From Salegentibacter_A chungangensis (lineage in GTDB: Bacteria > Bacteroidota > Bacteroidia > Flavobacteriales > Flavobacteriaceae): DNA of 64,000 bases. Both the position numbers and the translations under genes were made by a program. The notes beneath the pieces are model-generated. The model was not told the origin of the DNA, did not search any database, and saw only the letters and a program-made list of their open reading frames with translations. This document shows, in pieces, positions 1-6,978 of the stretch (positions are counted from its first letter, which is position 1; each line of letters starts with the position of its first letter). The stretch covers positions 345,271 through 409,270 of the forward strand of contig NZ_JBHTLI010000002.1 in the NCBI RefSeq assembly GCF_042678405.1. Reading direction: 5' to 3'.

Positions 1-230
1 ATCTCCTGATCTATGGATTCCGGAACGTCTAAAGATTGAACAGGGCCTATTCCTTTATTAGAAAGATCCTTTGTTTCTGATTTATTCTCTTTTTTTACTT
101 CTTTTTTGGTTTCAATAGAAGAATAGTCTCCTAATTTCATTTCTTCTTTTTCTTTCTTTTCAGAATTACCGCATCCCGTTGCCAGCAGGAGTAAAAAAAT
201 TAAGTAGCTACTTTTTATTACACTTTTCAT
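1..230 (-). CDS. c-type cytochrome lipoprotein, partial (5' part only)
   Basis: This reading frame starts with ATG at 230 on the minus strand and runs off the left edge without a stop. About 76 residues are visible: a lipoprotein signal peptide with a lipobox ending ATGC, then a Lys/Glu-rich linker. It is clearly a paralogue of the cytochrome at 1060-1557, sharing the stretch SEKKEKEEMKLGDYSS after the lipobox and DLSN-GIGPV further on. The haem motif itself lies outside the window, so the cytochrome call rests on the paralogue. A Crp/Fnr-like palindrome and a -7 box precede it at exactly the positions seen before the other copy, so promoter and gene were probably duplicated together. It is likely an outer- or inner-membrane-anchored periplasmic electron carrier. 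Confidence 0.75.
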   Translation of the reverse strand, partial: MKSVIKSSYLIFLLLLATGCGNSEKKEKEEMKLGDYSSIETKKEVKKENKSETKDLSNKGIGPVQSLDVPESIDQE

Positions 231-286
231 GATTTTTGGATTAAAAATTATAACATGATAAAAGTACCCCATAAGCCGGGGTTGGT

Positions 287-304
287 TTATGACCTCAGTC
301 ATAA
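287..304 (-). promoter_or_regulatory. Crp/Fnr-type palindrome and -7 box upstream of cytochrome copy 1
   Basis: TTATGAC-CTCA-GTCATAA is a perfect 7-4-7 inverted repeat with the TGA-N6-TCA geometry of Crp/Fnr-family sites. A -7-like box TACTTTTA lies at 259-266 on the minus strand, and the gene starts at 230. The palindrome centre is about 41.5 nt before the start site predicted from that box, the usual class II activator position. The same arrangement precedes the gene at 1060-1557. The regulator itself is not in the window. Confidence 0.65.
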
Positions 305-400
305 GAGAAAAATAATTGAGAAGGTCTTTATTTTAAAGGAACTCCGGTTTTTAATCCAAAAAGGGACACAAGGTAAAAGAGAGGAGTTTTTACAGTCATT

Positions 401-433
401 AATAAAAAATAGCCGATGTCTCCATCGGCTATT
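401..433 (-). terminator. Rho-independent terminator of the fasciclin operon
   Basis: An 11-bp perfect stem (408-418 with 423-433, loop TCTC) is followed on the minus strand by the T-rich run at 401-407. It lies about 50 nt downstream of the fasciclin stop codon at 481 and separates that unit from the next cytochrome gene. Confidence 0.8.
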
Positions 434-480
434 TTACCCTATTACCTATTAAAAAAACCAACTAATAAATACGCATAGGT

Positions 481-1053
481 TTAATTTTCAGGAAGGATCA
501 CCTTATCCACTACATGTACAATCCCATTACCGGCCTCTACACTTCCAAGGATCCTGGATCCGCCAATATATACATCTTCACCTTCAACAGTAACTTCTAC
601 GCTCTGGTCACTAGCCTGACCCAGTTTCTTGAATTTTTTTAAAAACTCCTTATCATATTTCCCCGGGGTAACGTGATGCTTAAGGATATATGCAAGTTTT
701 TGTTTGTTTTCGGGCTTTAGCAGATCTTCTACCGTGCCTTCAGGAAGGGCAGCAAAAGCCTCGTTTGTAGGTGCAAAGACCATCAGCGGGCCTGCATTCA
801 CCAAAGCATTCTCAAGCTCGGCAGCCTGTACTGCAGCTACAAGAGTGGTATGATCTTCCGAGCCAATAGCAATATCGAGAACCGTTGGCCTTGACTCATC
901 ATCTTTTATAAAAGCCTGTCCCTGTCTTTCGGTATTAACAGCAGTACCGGTATTTTCTGTAATTGAAGTTTTCTCATTACCCTGGTCTGATTTGCAGGAA
1001 GAAAGAACCAGCATAGCGCAAAAAACGAGTAGTAAATAGATTCTTGTTTTCAT
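481..1053 (-). CDS. Fasciclin (FAS1) domain lipoprotein
   Basis: The 190-residue protein has a lipoprotein signal peptide (lipobox LSSC, Cys20), a short polar linker, and one FAS1 domain over roughly residues 55-188. FAS1 landmarks are visible: TVLDIAIGSEDHTTLVAAVQ near the start, the central VFAPTNEAFAALPEGT block, the LKHHVTPGKY segment, and a closing NGIVHVVDKVILP strand. FAS1 domains usually mediate adhesion or protein-protein contact in the envelope. It starts 6 nt after the cytochrome at 1060-1557 ends, so the two are co-transcribed and may act together, for example with the FAS1 protein docking the cytochrome to a partner. That functional link is inferred from context only. Confidence 0.9.
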   Translation of the reverse strand: MKTRIYLLLVFCAMLVLSSCKSDQGNEKTSITENTGTAVNTERQGQAFIKDDESRPTVLDIAIGSEDHTTLVAAVQAAELENALVNAGPLMVFAPTNEAFAALPEGTVEDLLKPENKQKLAYILKHHVTPGKYDKEFLKKFKKLGQASDQSVEVTVEGEDVYIGGSRILGSVEAGNGIVHVVDKVILPEN

Positions 1054-1059
1054 ATTTGG

Positions 1060-1557
1060 TTAGTTTAAAGTTCTAAAGTATTCGAGCACAGCCCTGGCCT
1101 CTTCTTCGGTAAGATTTTGATTGGCCATCACCGCCATATTAGATTCTATTACAAGCTGTTTGGCAATAGGGTCTTTGGCTATCATCTCTTCAGGATTAAG
1201 GATCATATTCATAATCCATTCCGGTGAACGTCTCTCGGTTACGCCTTCTATCGCAGGGCCTATAAACTTTTTATCGGTTTTATGACAGGCAGAACACATA
1301 TTATTGAAAATACTTTTTCCTCTTGCAGCCATATCCTGGTCTACATCATTTGCCAGGTCAATAGATTTAACCGGACCAATCCCTGTATTAGACAGGTCTT
1401 TTGTTGCTGCCTTGCTTTCTCCTTCAGCTGCCTTTGATGGTTCTGAAGAATAATCTCCCAGTTTCATTTCTTCTTTCTCTTTCTTCTCAGAGTCACCGCA
1501 GGCCACTACGCCCAGAAAAATTACTCCTAAAACAAGGGTCTTTATTAAATTATTCAT
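1060..1557 (-). CDS. c-type cytochrome lipoprotein, mono-haem
   Basis: The 165-residue protein has a lipoprotein signal peptide (VVAC, Cys20), a charged linker up to about residue 70, and a small class I cytochrome c domain. The haem motif CSACH is at residues 88-92, and a Met near 142-145 is the likely distal ligand. It should be a membrane-anchored periplasmic electron carrier. It is first in an operon with the FAS1 lipoprotein and is preceded by a Crp/Fnr-like palindrome and a TAATTTTG box, suggesting control by oxygen or nitrogen oxides. Paralogous mono-haem cytochromes of this size accompany nitrous-oxide reductase and cytochrome oxidase clusters in Bacteroidota. Which electron acceptor it serves cannot be told from this window. 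Confidence 0.88.
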   Translation of the reverse strand: MNNLIKTLVLGVIFLGVVACGDSEKKEKEEMKLGDYSSEPSKAAEGESKAATKDLSNTGIGPVKSIDLANDVDQDMAARGKSIFNNMCSACHKTDKKFIGPAIEGVTERRSPEWIMNMILNPEEMIAKDPIAKQLVIESNMAVMANQNLTEEEARAVLEYFRTLN

Positions 1558-1585
1558 TGTTTTCAGATTAAAAGTTAGTCAGGAT

Positions 1586-1631
1586 CAAAATTAACCTATC
1601 ACTTCTTCCCGGTTTATGACCGAAGTCATAA
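1586..1631 (-). promoter_or_regulatory. Promoter and Crp/Fnr-type palindrome of the cytochrome-fasciclin operon
   Basis: TTATGAC-CGAA-GTCATAA at 1614-1631 is a perfect 7-4-7 palindrome with Crp/Fnr spacing. The minus-strand box TAATTTTG at 1586-1593 fits the Bacteroidota -7 consensus TAnnTTTG. The palindrome begins 57 nt before the start codon, the same as in the copy at 287-304, and is centred near -41.5 relative to the predicted start site. Confidence 0.7.
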
Positions 1632-1745
1632 GAATGAAAATTTATGAAGCAGTTTTTCTGCAAAATTGAGGTAAAACTTAACAAACAGGTAAACTTATTG
1701 AGGCAGTCTTAATCTCCTATTAACCTGAATACCAAGCCCTGCTCT

Positions 1746-1753
1746 TAAATTTG
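1746..1753 (+). promoter_or_regulatory. -7 promoter box for the small gene at 1780
   Basis: TAAATTTG matches TAnnTTTG and ends 26 nt before the ATG at 1780. No TTG was found at the usual upstream distance. Confidence 0.5.
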
Positions 1754-1779
1754 CACCCGAATTATAATCTAAAAATGAT

Positions 1780-2031
1780 ATGAATTCAGCAGAAAAATTA
1801 AAATTGGCGATGGAGACCATAGAGTTTCCTGTGTATTATGACAGTGACGGGCAAAGCGTTCGTGACGCCAATGGAATGATGGTATGTGACATCAGGGGCT
1901 GGAGCAAGATCCAGTTTATGACCCAGAGCGAAGACCGCCAGGATGCCATTGGAGCATTGATAGCGAACTTGCTCAACCAATCTGGCCGTAATTTTAACGG
2001 AAGTGAGGTATTGAAGTCTATTGCTTCATAA
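1780..2031 (+). CDS. Small conserved-looking protein of unknown function
   Basis: This 83-residue soluble protein has no signal peptide or membrane segment. I do not recognise the family. Visible features are an N-terminal helix, a YYDSDGQSVRDANGMMVCDIRGW segment that looks like beta strands with turn glycines, and a C-terminal helical part (DAIGALIANLLNQ). It stands alone, with a -7 box in front and a strong terminator behind at 2113-2139, which supports a real monocistronic gene. The opposite-strand frame at the same place lacks such signals. The fold recalls small phage or plasmid helper proteins with a D-x-N-G turn followed by an ageing 'LIA..LN' helix, but this is only an impression. Confidence 0.7.
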   Translation: MNSAEKLKLAMETIEFPVYYDSDGQSVRDANGMMVCDIRGWSKIQFMTQSEDRQDAIGALIANLLNQSGRNFNGSEVLKSIAS

Positions 2032-2353
2032 ATAAAGGGATCGGGACTTCAAAAAATTCTGTTTCGGTATTTCGGTACAGAATTAACTATTAAAACAAAC
2101 AACAACTATATTAAAACCGGCCATTGCCGGTTTTTTTTCTTTCCGAAACGCGAACACTGAAATAAAATTATCTGCCGGTTCAAATTCTTGCCGACCCCAA
2201 ATATGAAAAGCATCATTTTATATTTTTGGTAACCTGAAAGGTCTTTTATATTTAATTCTTTAATATTGTGAAACCTCACCCGCTTCATCTTCAAAGAATC
2301 AGGATGATACGGATTGGGGATTCAGGTTTTATAAAAAGAATTATACCGATCAT
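2032..2353. other. Intergenic region: hairpins, terminator and a possible promoter
   Basis: Contents: an 8-bp inverted repeat AATTCTGT/ACAGAATT (2055-2062 with 2077-2084) whose loop holds a doubled TTCGGTA, the terminator at 2113-2139, and a plus-strand TATTTTTG box at 2221-2228 that could start the transporter transcript with a leader of about 120 nt. I see no convincing gene. A 62-codon minus-strand frame here crosses the terminator and has no family resemblance. Confidence 0.6.
2113..2139 (+). terminator. Rho-independent terminator
   Basis: Stem AAAACCGGC/GCCGGTTTT (2113-2121 with 2126-2134), loop CATT, then a run of Ts. It ends the transcript of the small gene at 1780-2031. Confidence 0.85.
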
Positions 2354-3724
2354 ATGAAAGCCTCCCGGTTCATAGAACTTACTTTCAAGAGACTCATCCC
2401 CGCCCCTTTTACCCTGGCGGTTTTGCTTACATTTTTAACAATGCTTATCGCCTTTTTCTTTACCGGGGCTTCGGAAGGAAATAAGGCTGTAAACATCCTG
2501 AGGTACTGGCAGGAGGGAATGTGGAATCCTGCGCTTCTGGTCTTTGCAGTGCAAATGATGCTTATTCTTGTCCTGGGGCACGTGCTTGTACTAAGCAAAC
2601 CTATGGCCCGGCTCACCCAGAAACTGACCAACCTGGTAAAGGGAAATGCCAGCGCGGTCATTATGGTTTCGGTTTCCACGATGCTGGTTGCCTTTTTTAA
2701 CTGGGGCCTGGGGCTCATTTTTGGCGCCATTATGGCCAGAAAAGTAGGGGAAGCAGCACGCGACAGAGGTTTTAGCATTAACTACCCGCTTGTTGGAGCT
2801 TCGGGGTATGTGGGCTTAATGGTATGGCACGCAGGAATAAGCGGAAGCGCTCCCCTGAAAGCAGCCGAAAACGGCCATATTCCCGGACTTTTCTCAGAAA
2901 CCAATAACACAGATCTATTAAACAGACTTCCAAGGTCAATTCCTACGGATACTACCATATTTTCAAGCTGGAATCTCAGCCTTTTCGGGATACTCCTTAT
3001 CGCAGTTCCTCTGGTTCTGTATTTCGTATCCAAAGCCACGGCAACAGGAAAGGTAGACCTGCCCAAAGAAAAAGAAATGAAGAGAACAGGGCTTATCACC
3101 GGTGCCGAAAGGCTGGACCATTCCCGATTACTAAACCTTGTGTTCGGGCTTATCTTACTGTCTGCTTTTTTCGCCAGTTTTTATGACCAGTTACTTATAG
3201 GAAATCTGACCCCAAATATGCTCAATTTTTTAATGTTAGGGCTTTGCATCCTGATGCACGGATCCTTCGCTTCATTCCTGAGAGCACTGGATGAAGCTAT
3301 TGGCGGTGCAGCAGCAATACTTATACAATTTCCGCTCTATTTCGGGATTATGGGGATTATGAAAGAAACAGGTATTGTTGGCGATATTGCGGGATTCTTT
3401 TCCAGCATTGCCACAGAGGTAAGCCTTCCGGTTTATACTTTTTTCAGCGCAGGCCTGGTAAACATCTTTGTGCCGAGTGGTGGCGGCCAGTGGGCCATTC
3501 AAGGGCCGATAGTACTGGAAAGTGCTACCAAACTTGGTGTTCCGCTAAATAAAGCTATTATGGCCTTCGCCTATGGTGACCAGATCACGAATATGCTTCA
3601 GCCCTTCTGGGCGCTGCCTTTACTTGCCATAACAAGATTAAAGGCCAGGGAGATTCTACCGTACACACTCATCCTTATGTTAGTGGGTTCGGTCATTTAT
3701 ATTTCAGGCTTATTGATAATATAG
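2354..3724 (+). CDS. atoE: Short-chain fatty acid transporter, AtoE family
   Basis: A 456-residue polytopic membrane protein with about 10-12 hydrophobic segments. The N-terminal block (RFIELTFKRLIPAPFTLAVLL), the YWQEGMWNPALLVFAVQM segment and the NIFVPSGGGQWAIQGPIV loop are typical of the AtoE short-chain fatty acid uptake family. This family is thought to carry acetate, butyrate or acetoacetate-type acids into the cell. The length matches the family (about 440-460). It stands alone, so the substrate cannot be narrowed from neighbours, although a 3-hydroxybutyryl-CoA dehydrogenase lies about 6 kb away. The start at 2354 gives a normal cytoplasmic N-terminus. Confidence 0.9.
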   Translation: MKASRFIELTFKRLIPAPFTLAVLLTFLTMLIAFFFTGASEGNKAVNILRYWQEGMWNPALLVFAVQMMLILVLGHVLVLSKPMARLTQKLTNLVKGNASAVIMVSVSTMLVAFFNWGLGLIFGAIMARKVGEAARDRGFSINYPLVGASGYVGLMVWHAGISGSAPLKAAENGHIPGLFSETNNTDLLNRLPRSIPTDTTIFSSWNLSLFGILLIAVPLVLYFVSKATATGKVDLPKEKEMKRTGLITGAERLDHSRLLNLVFGLILLSAFFASFYDQLLIGNLTPNMLNFLMLGLCILMHGSFASFLRALDEAIGGAAAILIQFPLYFGIMGIMKETGIVGDIAGFFSSIATEVSLPVYTFFSAGLVNIFVPSGGGQWAIQGPIVLESATKLGVPLNKAIMAFAYGDQITNMLQPFWALPLLAITRLKAREILPYTLILMLVGSVIYISGLLII

Positions 3725-3813
3725 AGGCATCAATTAAAAATTAGGCTAATGGAGCCTCTCCTGCAGAATGAGAATTCAGCAGAAAGCTTTAAATTAATGG
3801 AAAATTTTGTCCG

Positions 3814-4431
3814 ATGTGTTATCATACGAAACTCAGTTCCAGGCTGGATGCTATTCAAAGAACATTCAATTCAAAATTTATCGATCCCGGCACTTATAAG
3901 CCCAGCGAGGCAATTAACGGCTTCAGCTTTCCCAAAACTCCGGTGATCACCGATGAAAACCGGGGAGAAATAGAAATGTATAACTGGGGGCTGATCCCTT
4001 TCTGGGCAAAAGATGATAAGATCAGAAAAATGACCCTGAATGCCAAGATCGAAACCGTAACCGAAAAACCCGCTTACCGGAATTCGGTGAAAAACCGTTG
4101 TCTTATTATTGCCGACGGCTACTATGAATGGCAGTGGAAAGATCCTAAAGGAAAGGAAAAACAAAAGTATTTGATAGTTCCTAAAGATCAGGAAATCTTC
4201 GCCTTCGCCGGAATTTATTCTTCCTGGACCAACCCGGAAACAGAAGACCTGGTAAACACCTACTCTATTCTTACTACTGAAGCAAACGAATTAATGAGCG
4301 AGATCCATAACCATAAAAAACGAATGCCCGTTTTGCTGAAAAAGGCAGACCATTCTAATTGGCTTTCAGGAACCGAAGTTTCAAATTTTGCATTTCCCTA
4401 TGAAGTGGAGTTGAAAGCGAAGGAGGTTTGA
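3814..4431 (+). CDS. SRAP (YedK/HMCES-like) abasic-site processing protein
   Basis: A 205-residue SRAP-domain protein. After Met removal Cys2 becomes the N-terminal nucleophile that forms a thiazolidine crosslink with abasic sites in single-stranded DNA. Other active-site elements are Asn76 in NAKIET, Glu105 in DGYYEW, and His165 or His167 in the IHNHKKRMP motif. The usual Arg two residues after the Asn is Lys78 here, and the start is MCYH rather than the common MCGR, a variant I associate with Bacteroidota. The need for Cys at position 2 fixes the start at 3814. An overlapping longer frame upstream is in another phase and not real. Confidence 0.93.
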   Translation: MCYHTKLSSRLDAIQRTFNSKFIDPGTYKPSEAINGFSFPKTPVITDENRGEIEMYNWGLIPFWAKDDKIRKMTLNAKIETVTEKPAYRNSVKNRCLIIADGYYEWQWKDPKGKEKQKYLIVPKDQEIFAFAGIYSSWTNPETEDLVNTYSILTTEANELMSEIHNHKKRMPVLLKKADHSNWLSGTEVSNFAFPYEVELKAKEV

Positions 4432-4450
4432 AGTTTGTTTAAAAACTAAA

Positions 4451-4478
4451 AACCCGCAATTTCATTGCTGTTTTTTGT
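4451..4478 (+). terminator. Weak terminator-like hairpin after the SRAP gene
   Basis: GCAAT-TTC-ATTGC (4456-4468), with a possible AAC/GTT extension, is followed by TTTTTT. The stem is short, so this is a modest call. Confidence 0.4.
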
Positions 4479-4599
4479 TAAGCAAAAGGGAAGTTTACAG
4501 GCCCATTTATACTTTCTTTACTTATTCATAAAAAGCTGAATAAAGCTCTGTATTTAACGACTAATTCAATTAGCGATTCCTCTTCTAATTGTTTGAATT

Positions 4600-5574
4600 T
4601 TATTTTCCATATTCCCCTTGAGCATAGGAAGCCACTATACTGCTGCTTGGCGACTTTCTGTTATTCGGAAAATCAAAAAAATATATTCCGTTAGGCAAAC
4701 CGTTTGAAAATGTAATTTTCACCCATCCCCCACTATCGCCACCAAAACCCGAATATCGATAATCTGCTTTTATGGCTAAGGGTCTTCCTTGGTTATCTTC
4801 AGATAATATGCTAACTCCATTAATACTTCCCTGCCTGTAGCGATTAAATGCCCAGGTTCTTGCCTGATCAGTCACCAAGTCATCTATTAATCTGTTAAAG
4901 TCCTGGGGGCCTGTGGGACCTCCGGACTTCTTCATTGCTGTATATTTACTCTCCCCCGCCATCCGAATCGAGGGCATGTTCAGCGCAAATGCCTTCAGGT
5001 TTTCTTCAAATCTTCTCAATCCCGGGCTATCACAAGGGTTTATGCTAAGAATTCGGGACATATCATATAATAATGCTTTAGCCTTATGTAGTTTATCAAC
5101 CGAATTGCCAATGGCGTTTTGGTCATTCATCGTGGATGATAGTTCTCTTAAAAAATTAACTCCCAAAAAGCTTTCCAACTCCAGCTGGGCCTCATATAAG
5201 TCACGACGCGCATATATGTTTGATGGTTCTTTATTCCACTGAACACAGTACCTGTTAATTTCAACTCCATATCCGTTATATTGTACCTTCCACATATCAC
5301 AAACATCATCCATTATCATTTCCTTGTCAGTTGGCAGGTATTTATCACATCGTTCTCCATAAACCCGAAGGTATTTGGCATAAAGCTGGAAGAATTCCGT
5401 GTCATCACGATTCAGTTGAATATTTTCAAAATGCCCTCTGAAGATATTATCTAAAAGCTCCGCATTATAAAGCCCATCGGTATTAAACTCTAAATTTTGT
5501 GAATTGATAGTTTTAATCGAGAAAGCTGAAATTACTACTATCCAAATAATTGGTTTAAGTATTAAACGTTTCAT
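4600..5574 (-). CDS. Secreted protein of unknown function
   Basis: The 324-residue protein begins with a hydrophobic signal sequence (cleavage likely near SIKTINSQ, residues 18-26), so it is probably periplasmic or exported. I do not recognise the family. The middle is helical and charged, with several Cys. The C-terminal third is beta-rich, with a Gly/Ser-rich segment (YSGFGGDSGGWVKI) and a closing FFDFPNNRKSPSSSIVASYAQG stretch. There is no lipobox and no T9SS sorting tail. It is flanked by unrelated genes and long spacers. Coding character, a clean signal peptide and an uninterrupted frame argue that it is real. The C-terminal segment could belong to an enzyme or binding fold, but nothing seen assigns one. 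Confidence 0.75.
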   Translation of the reverse strand: MKRLILKPIIWIVVISAFSIKTINSQNLEFNTDGLYNAELLDNIFRGHFENIQLNRDDTEFFQLYAKYLRVYGERCDKYLPTDKEMIMDDVCDMWKVQYNGYGVEINRYCVQWNKEPSNIYARRDLYEAQLELESFLGVNFLRELSSTMNDQNAIGNSVDKLHKAKALLYDMSRILSINPCDSPGLRRFEENLKAFALNMPSIRMAGESKYTAMKKSGGPTGPQDFNRLIDDLVTDQARTWAFNRYRQGSINGVSILSEDNQGRPLAIKADYRYSGFGGDSGGWVKITFSNGLPNGIYFFDFPNNRKSPSSSIVASYAQGEYGK

Positions 5575-5906
5575 CTTTAAAAAATTTTAAAATTCGAATT
5601 GGCTTAGGTTTGGAATCGAAAGAGCCTTCTTTTAAGAAGATTTCACATCGATCTTTCTTTACCAGGTATTTTAAAAGGGGATTTAAAGAGGGGATCTTTG
5701 CAGGGAATTAGACTATAAATCTAAATAGCAGGGGGCAGAATAAGTAGAAGGGAACACCCTTATTTTTTATAAAACTAAACAGACTCAAGCTACGTTCAAT
5801 AACTCAATCAAATTAACAGAAAACCTCAATTACGGATTAAACAAGTCTTACCATATCAACTAAAAATATAATGCCTATTGGTAATACTATATATTCAGGA
5901 AATAAA
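5575..5906. other. Intergenic region with no clear gene
   Basis: AT-rich spacer between the unknown secreted gene and the tRNA terminator. The only structure noted is a short palindrome CTTCTT-TT-AAGAAG near 5623-5636, upstream of the minus-strand gene. No convincing -7 box, small gene or RNA was found. Confidence 0.5.
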
Positions 5907-5932
5907 AAACCCGCAATAAAAATTGCGGGTTT
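5905..5932 (-). terminator. Rho-independent terminator of tRNA-Ser
   Basis: An 11-bp stem (5907-5917 with 5922-5932, loop AAAA on the plus strand) is followed on the minus strand by a T run. It starts 7 nt beyond the tRNA 3' end. Confidence 0.85.
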
Positions 5933-5938
5933 CTTTTG

Positions 5939-6023
5939 CGGAGGAAGAGGGATTCGAACCCCCGGAGGTGTGACCCTCAACAGTTTTCAAGACTGCCGCA
6001 TTCGACCACTCTGCCATTCCTCC
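5939..6023 (-). tRNA. tRNA-Ser (anticodon UGA)
   Basis: The 85-nt minus-strand gene has a 7-bp acceptor stem GGAGGAA/TTCCTCC, an anticodon arm GCAGT-CTTGAAA-ACTGT giving anticodon TGA, the long variable arm typical of class II tRNA-Ser, and a T-arm with GGTTCGAATCC. The CCA end is not encoded. It is a single tRNA with its own promoter and terminator. Confidence 0.96.
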
Positions 6024-6066
6024 AGTAAAGTGCAGATTCCTTAACGCCGTCCCTGCTTAGCGGATG

Positions 6067-6098
6067 CAAATATAATAAGCTTTTTCAAATACGCACAA
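6067..6098 (-). promoter_or_regulatory. Promoter of tRNA-Ser
   Basis: Minus-strand TATATTTG (6067-6074) matches TAnnTTTG, with TTG at 6096-6098 and a 21-nt spacer. Confidence 0.6.
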
Positions 6099-6213
6099 CT
6101 AATTTTAAAAGTTTTTTTCGGCAATTTCCAATTCTTTAAAAATCAGATTCTTTCATTTCTTTTTTATCTTGGCTGTAATTTAATCTGAACACTTATCTTC
6201 TTAAATTCTGCTT

Positions 6214-6918
6214 ATGAAAAGTTTCCTTCTGGCCTTCTCCTTCCTTTTTACGATCTTCGGCCTGCGGGCACAAAACAATAAATACAAAGAAATTATGGAC
6301 CAGGACTGGGCCGAGTTAAAGACCTATCGGGAAGCTAATAAAAAACTTAAAGCTAAAGATATTAAACCGGTTGCGGTATTTATGGGAAACTCCATCACCG
6401 AGGGCTGGGTAAATGCAAGCCCCGGTTTCTTCAAAGAAAATAATTATATCGGTCGCGGGATCGGCGGGCAAACGAGTCCGCAGATGCTGCTTCGGTTTAT
6501 GCAGGATGTAATCGATCTTCAGCCTGAAGTGGTCGTGATCCTGGCCGGCACTAATGATATTGCCGGAAATACCGGCTACGCTTCAGTAGATATGATCACC
6601 GACAATATTAAAGCAATGGCCCAGCTGGCCGAAACAAATAACATCGAGGTAGTGCTAAGCTCCATTCTTCCGGTTGCCGACTATCCCTGGAGACCTGGGC
6701 TGGAGCCTGTTGAAAAAATTGCGGCTGTTAACACCTGGCTTCGGGAATATGCCCAAATGAATAATTTTATTTACCTGGATTACTTCAGCCATATGAAGAA
6801 CAGTGAGAATGGAATGAGAGCTGAACTTTCTGAAGACGGCGTACACCCAAATAAAAAAGCCTACAGTTTAATGCAGCCACTGGCTAAGGAGGCCATTGAA
6901 AAAGCCCTTAAAAATTAA
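6214..6918 (+). CDS. SGNH/GDSL-family hydrolase, secreted
   Basis: The 234-residue protein has a signal peptide (about residues 1-19, ending LRAQ) and a complete SGNH hydrolase fold. Catalytic blocks: block I FMGNSITEG with Ser60, block II GIGGQTSP with Gly85, block III AGTNDI with Asn114, and block V DGVHPN with Asp208 and His211. The family covers esterases, carbohydrate acetylesterases and sialate O-acetylesterase-like enzymes. The GNSITEGW variant is common in Bacteroidota acetylesterases acting on sugars, so polysaccharide or peptidoglycan deacetylation in the periplasm is a reasonable guess. It is next to a secreted M28 peptidase that appears to have its own promoter. Confidence 0.9.
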   Translation: MKSFLLAFSFLFTIFGLRAQNNKYKEIMDQDWAELKTYREANKKLKAKDIKPVAVFMGNSITEGWVNASPGFFKENNYIGRGIGGQTSPQMLLRFMQDVIDLQPEVVVILAGTNDIAGNTGYASVDMITDNIKAMAQLAETNNIEVVLSSILPVADYPWRPGLEPVEKIAAVNTWLREYAQMNNFIYLDYFSHMKNSENGMRAELSEDGVHPNKKAYSLMQPLAKEAIEKALKN

Positions 6919-6925
6919 ACCGGTA

Positions 6926-6957
6926 TTGACAGGTGTACTTTAAAACCGCTATCTTGG
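6926..6957 (+). promoter_or_regulatory. Probable promoter of the M28 peptidase
   Basis: TTG at 6926-6928, a 21-nt spacer and TATCTTGG at 6950-6957 (one mismatch to TAnnTTTG) precede the start codon at 6979. Confidence 0.45.
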
Positions 6958-6978
6958 CAAAACTTAAAAAAGCATAAA

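Noticed and set aside
255..452. 65-residue plus-strand open frame
   Set aside because: It crosses the Crp/Fnr box and the terminator stem of the opposite-strand operon and has no family resemblance.
2106..2294. 62-residue minus-strand open frame
   Set aside because: It covers the terminator hairpin at 2113-2139 and looks like low-complexity AT-rich translation.
3749..3946. 65-residue plus-strand frame in front of the SRAP gene
   Set aside because: It overlaps the SRAP coding region in another phase. The Cys2 requirement fixes the true start at 3814.
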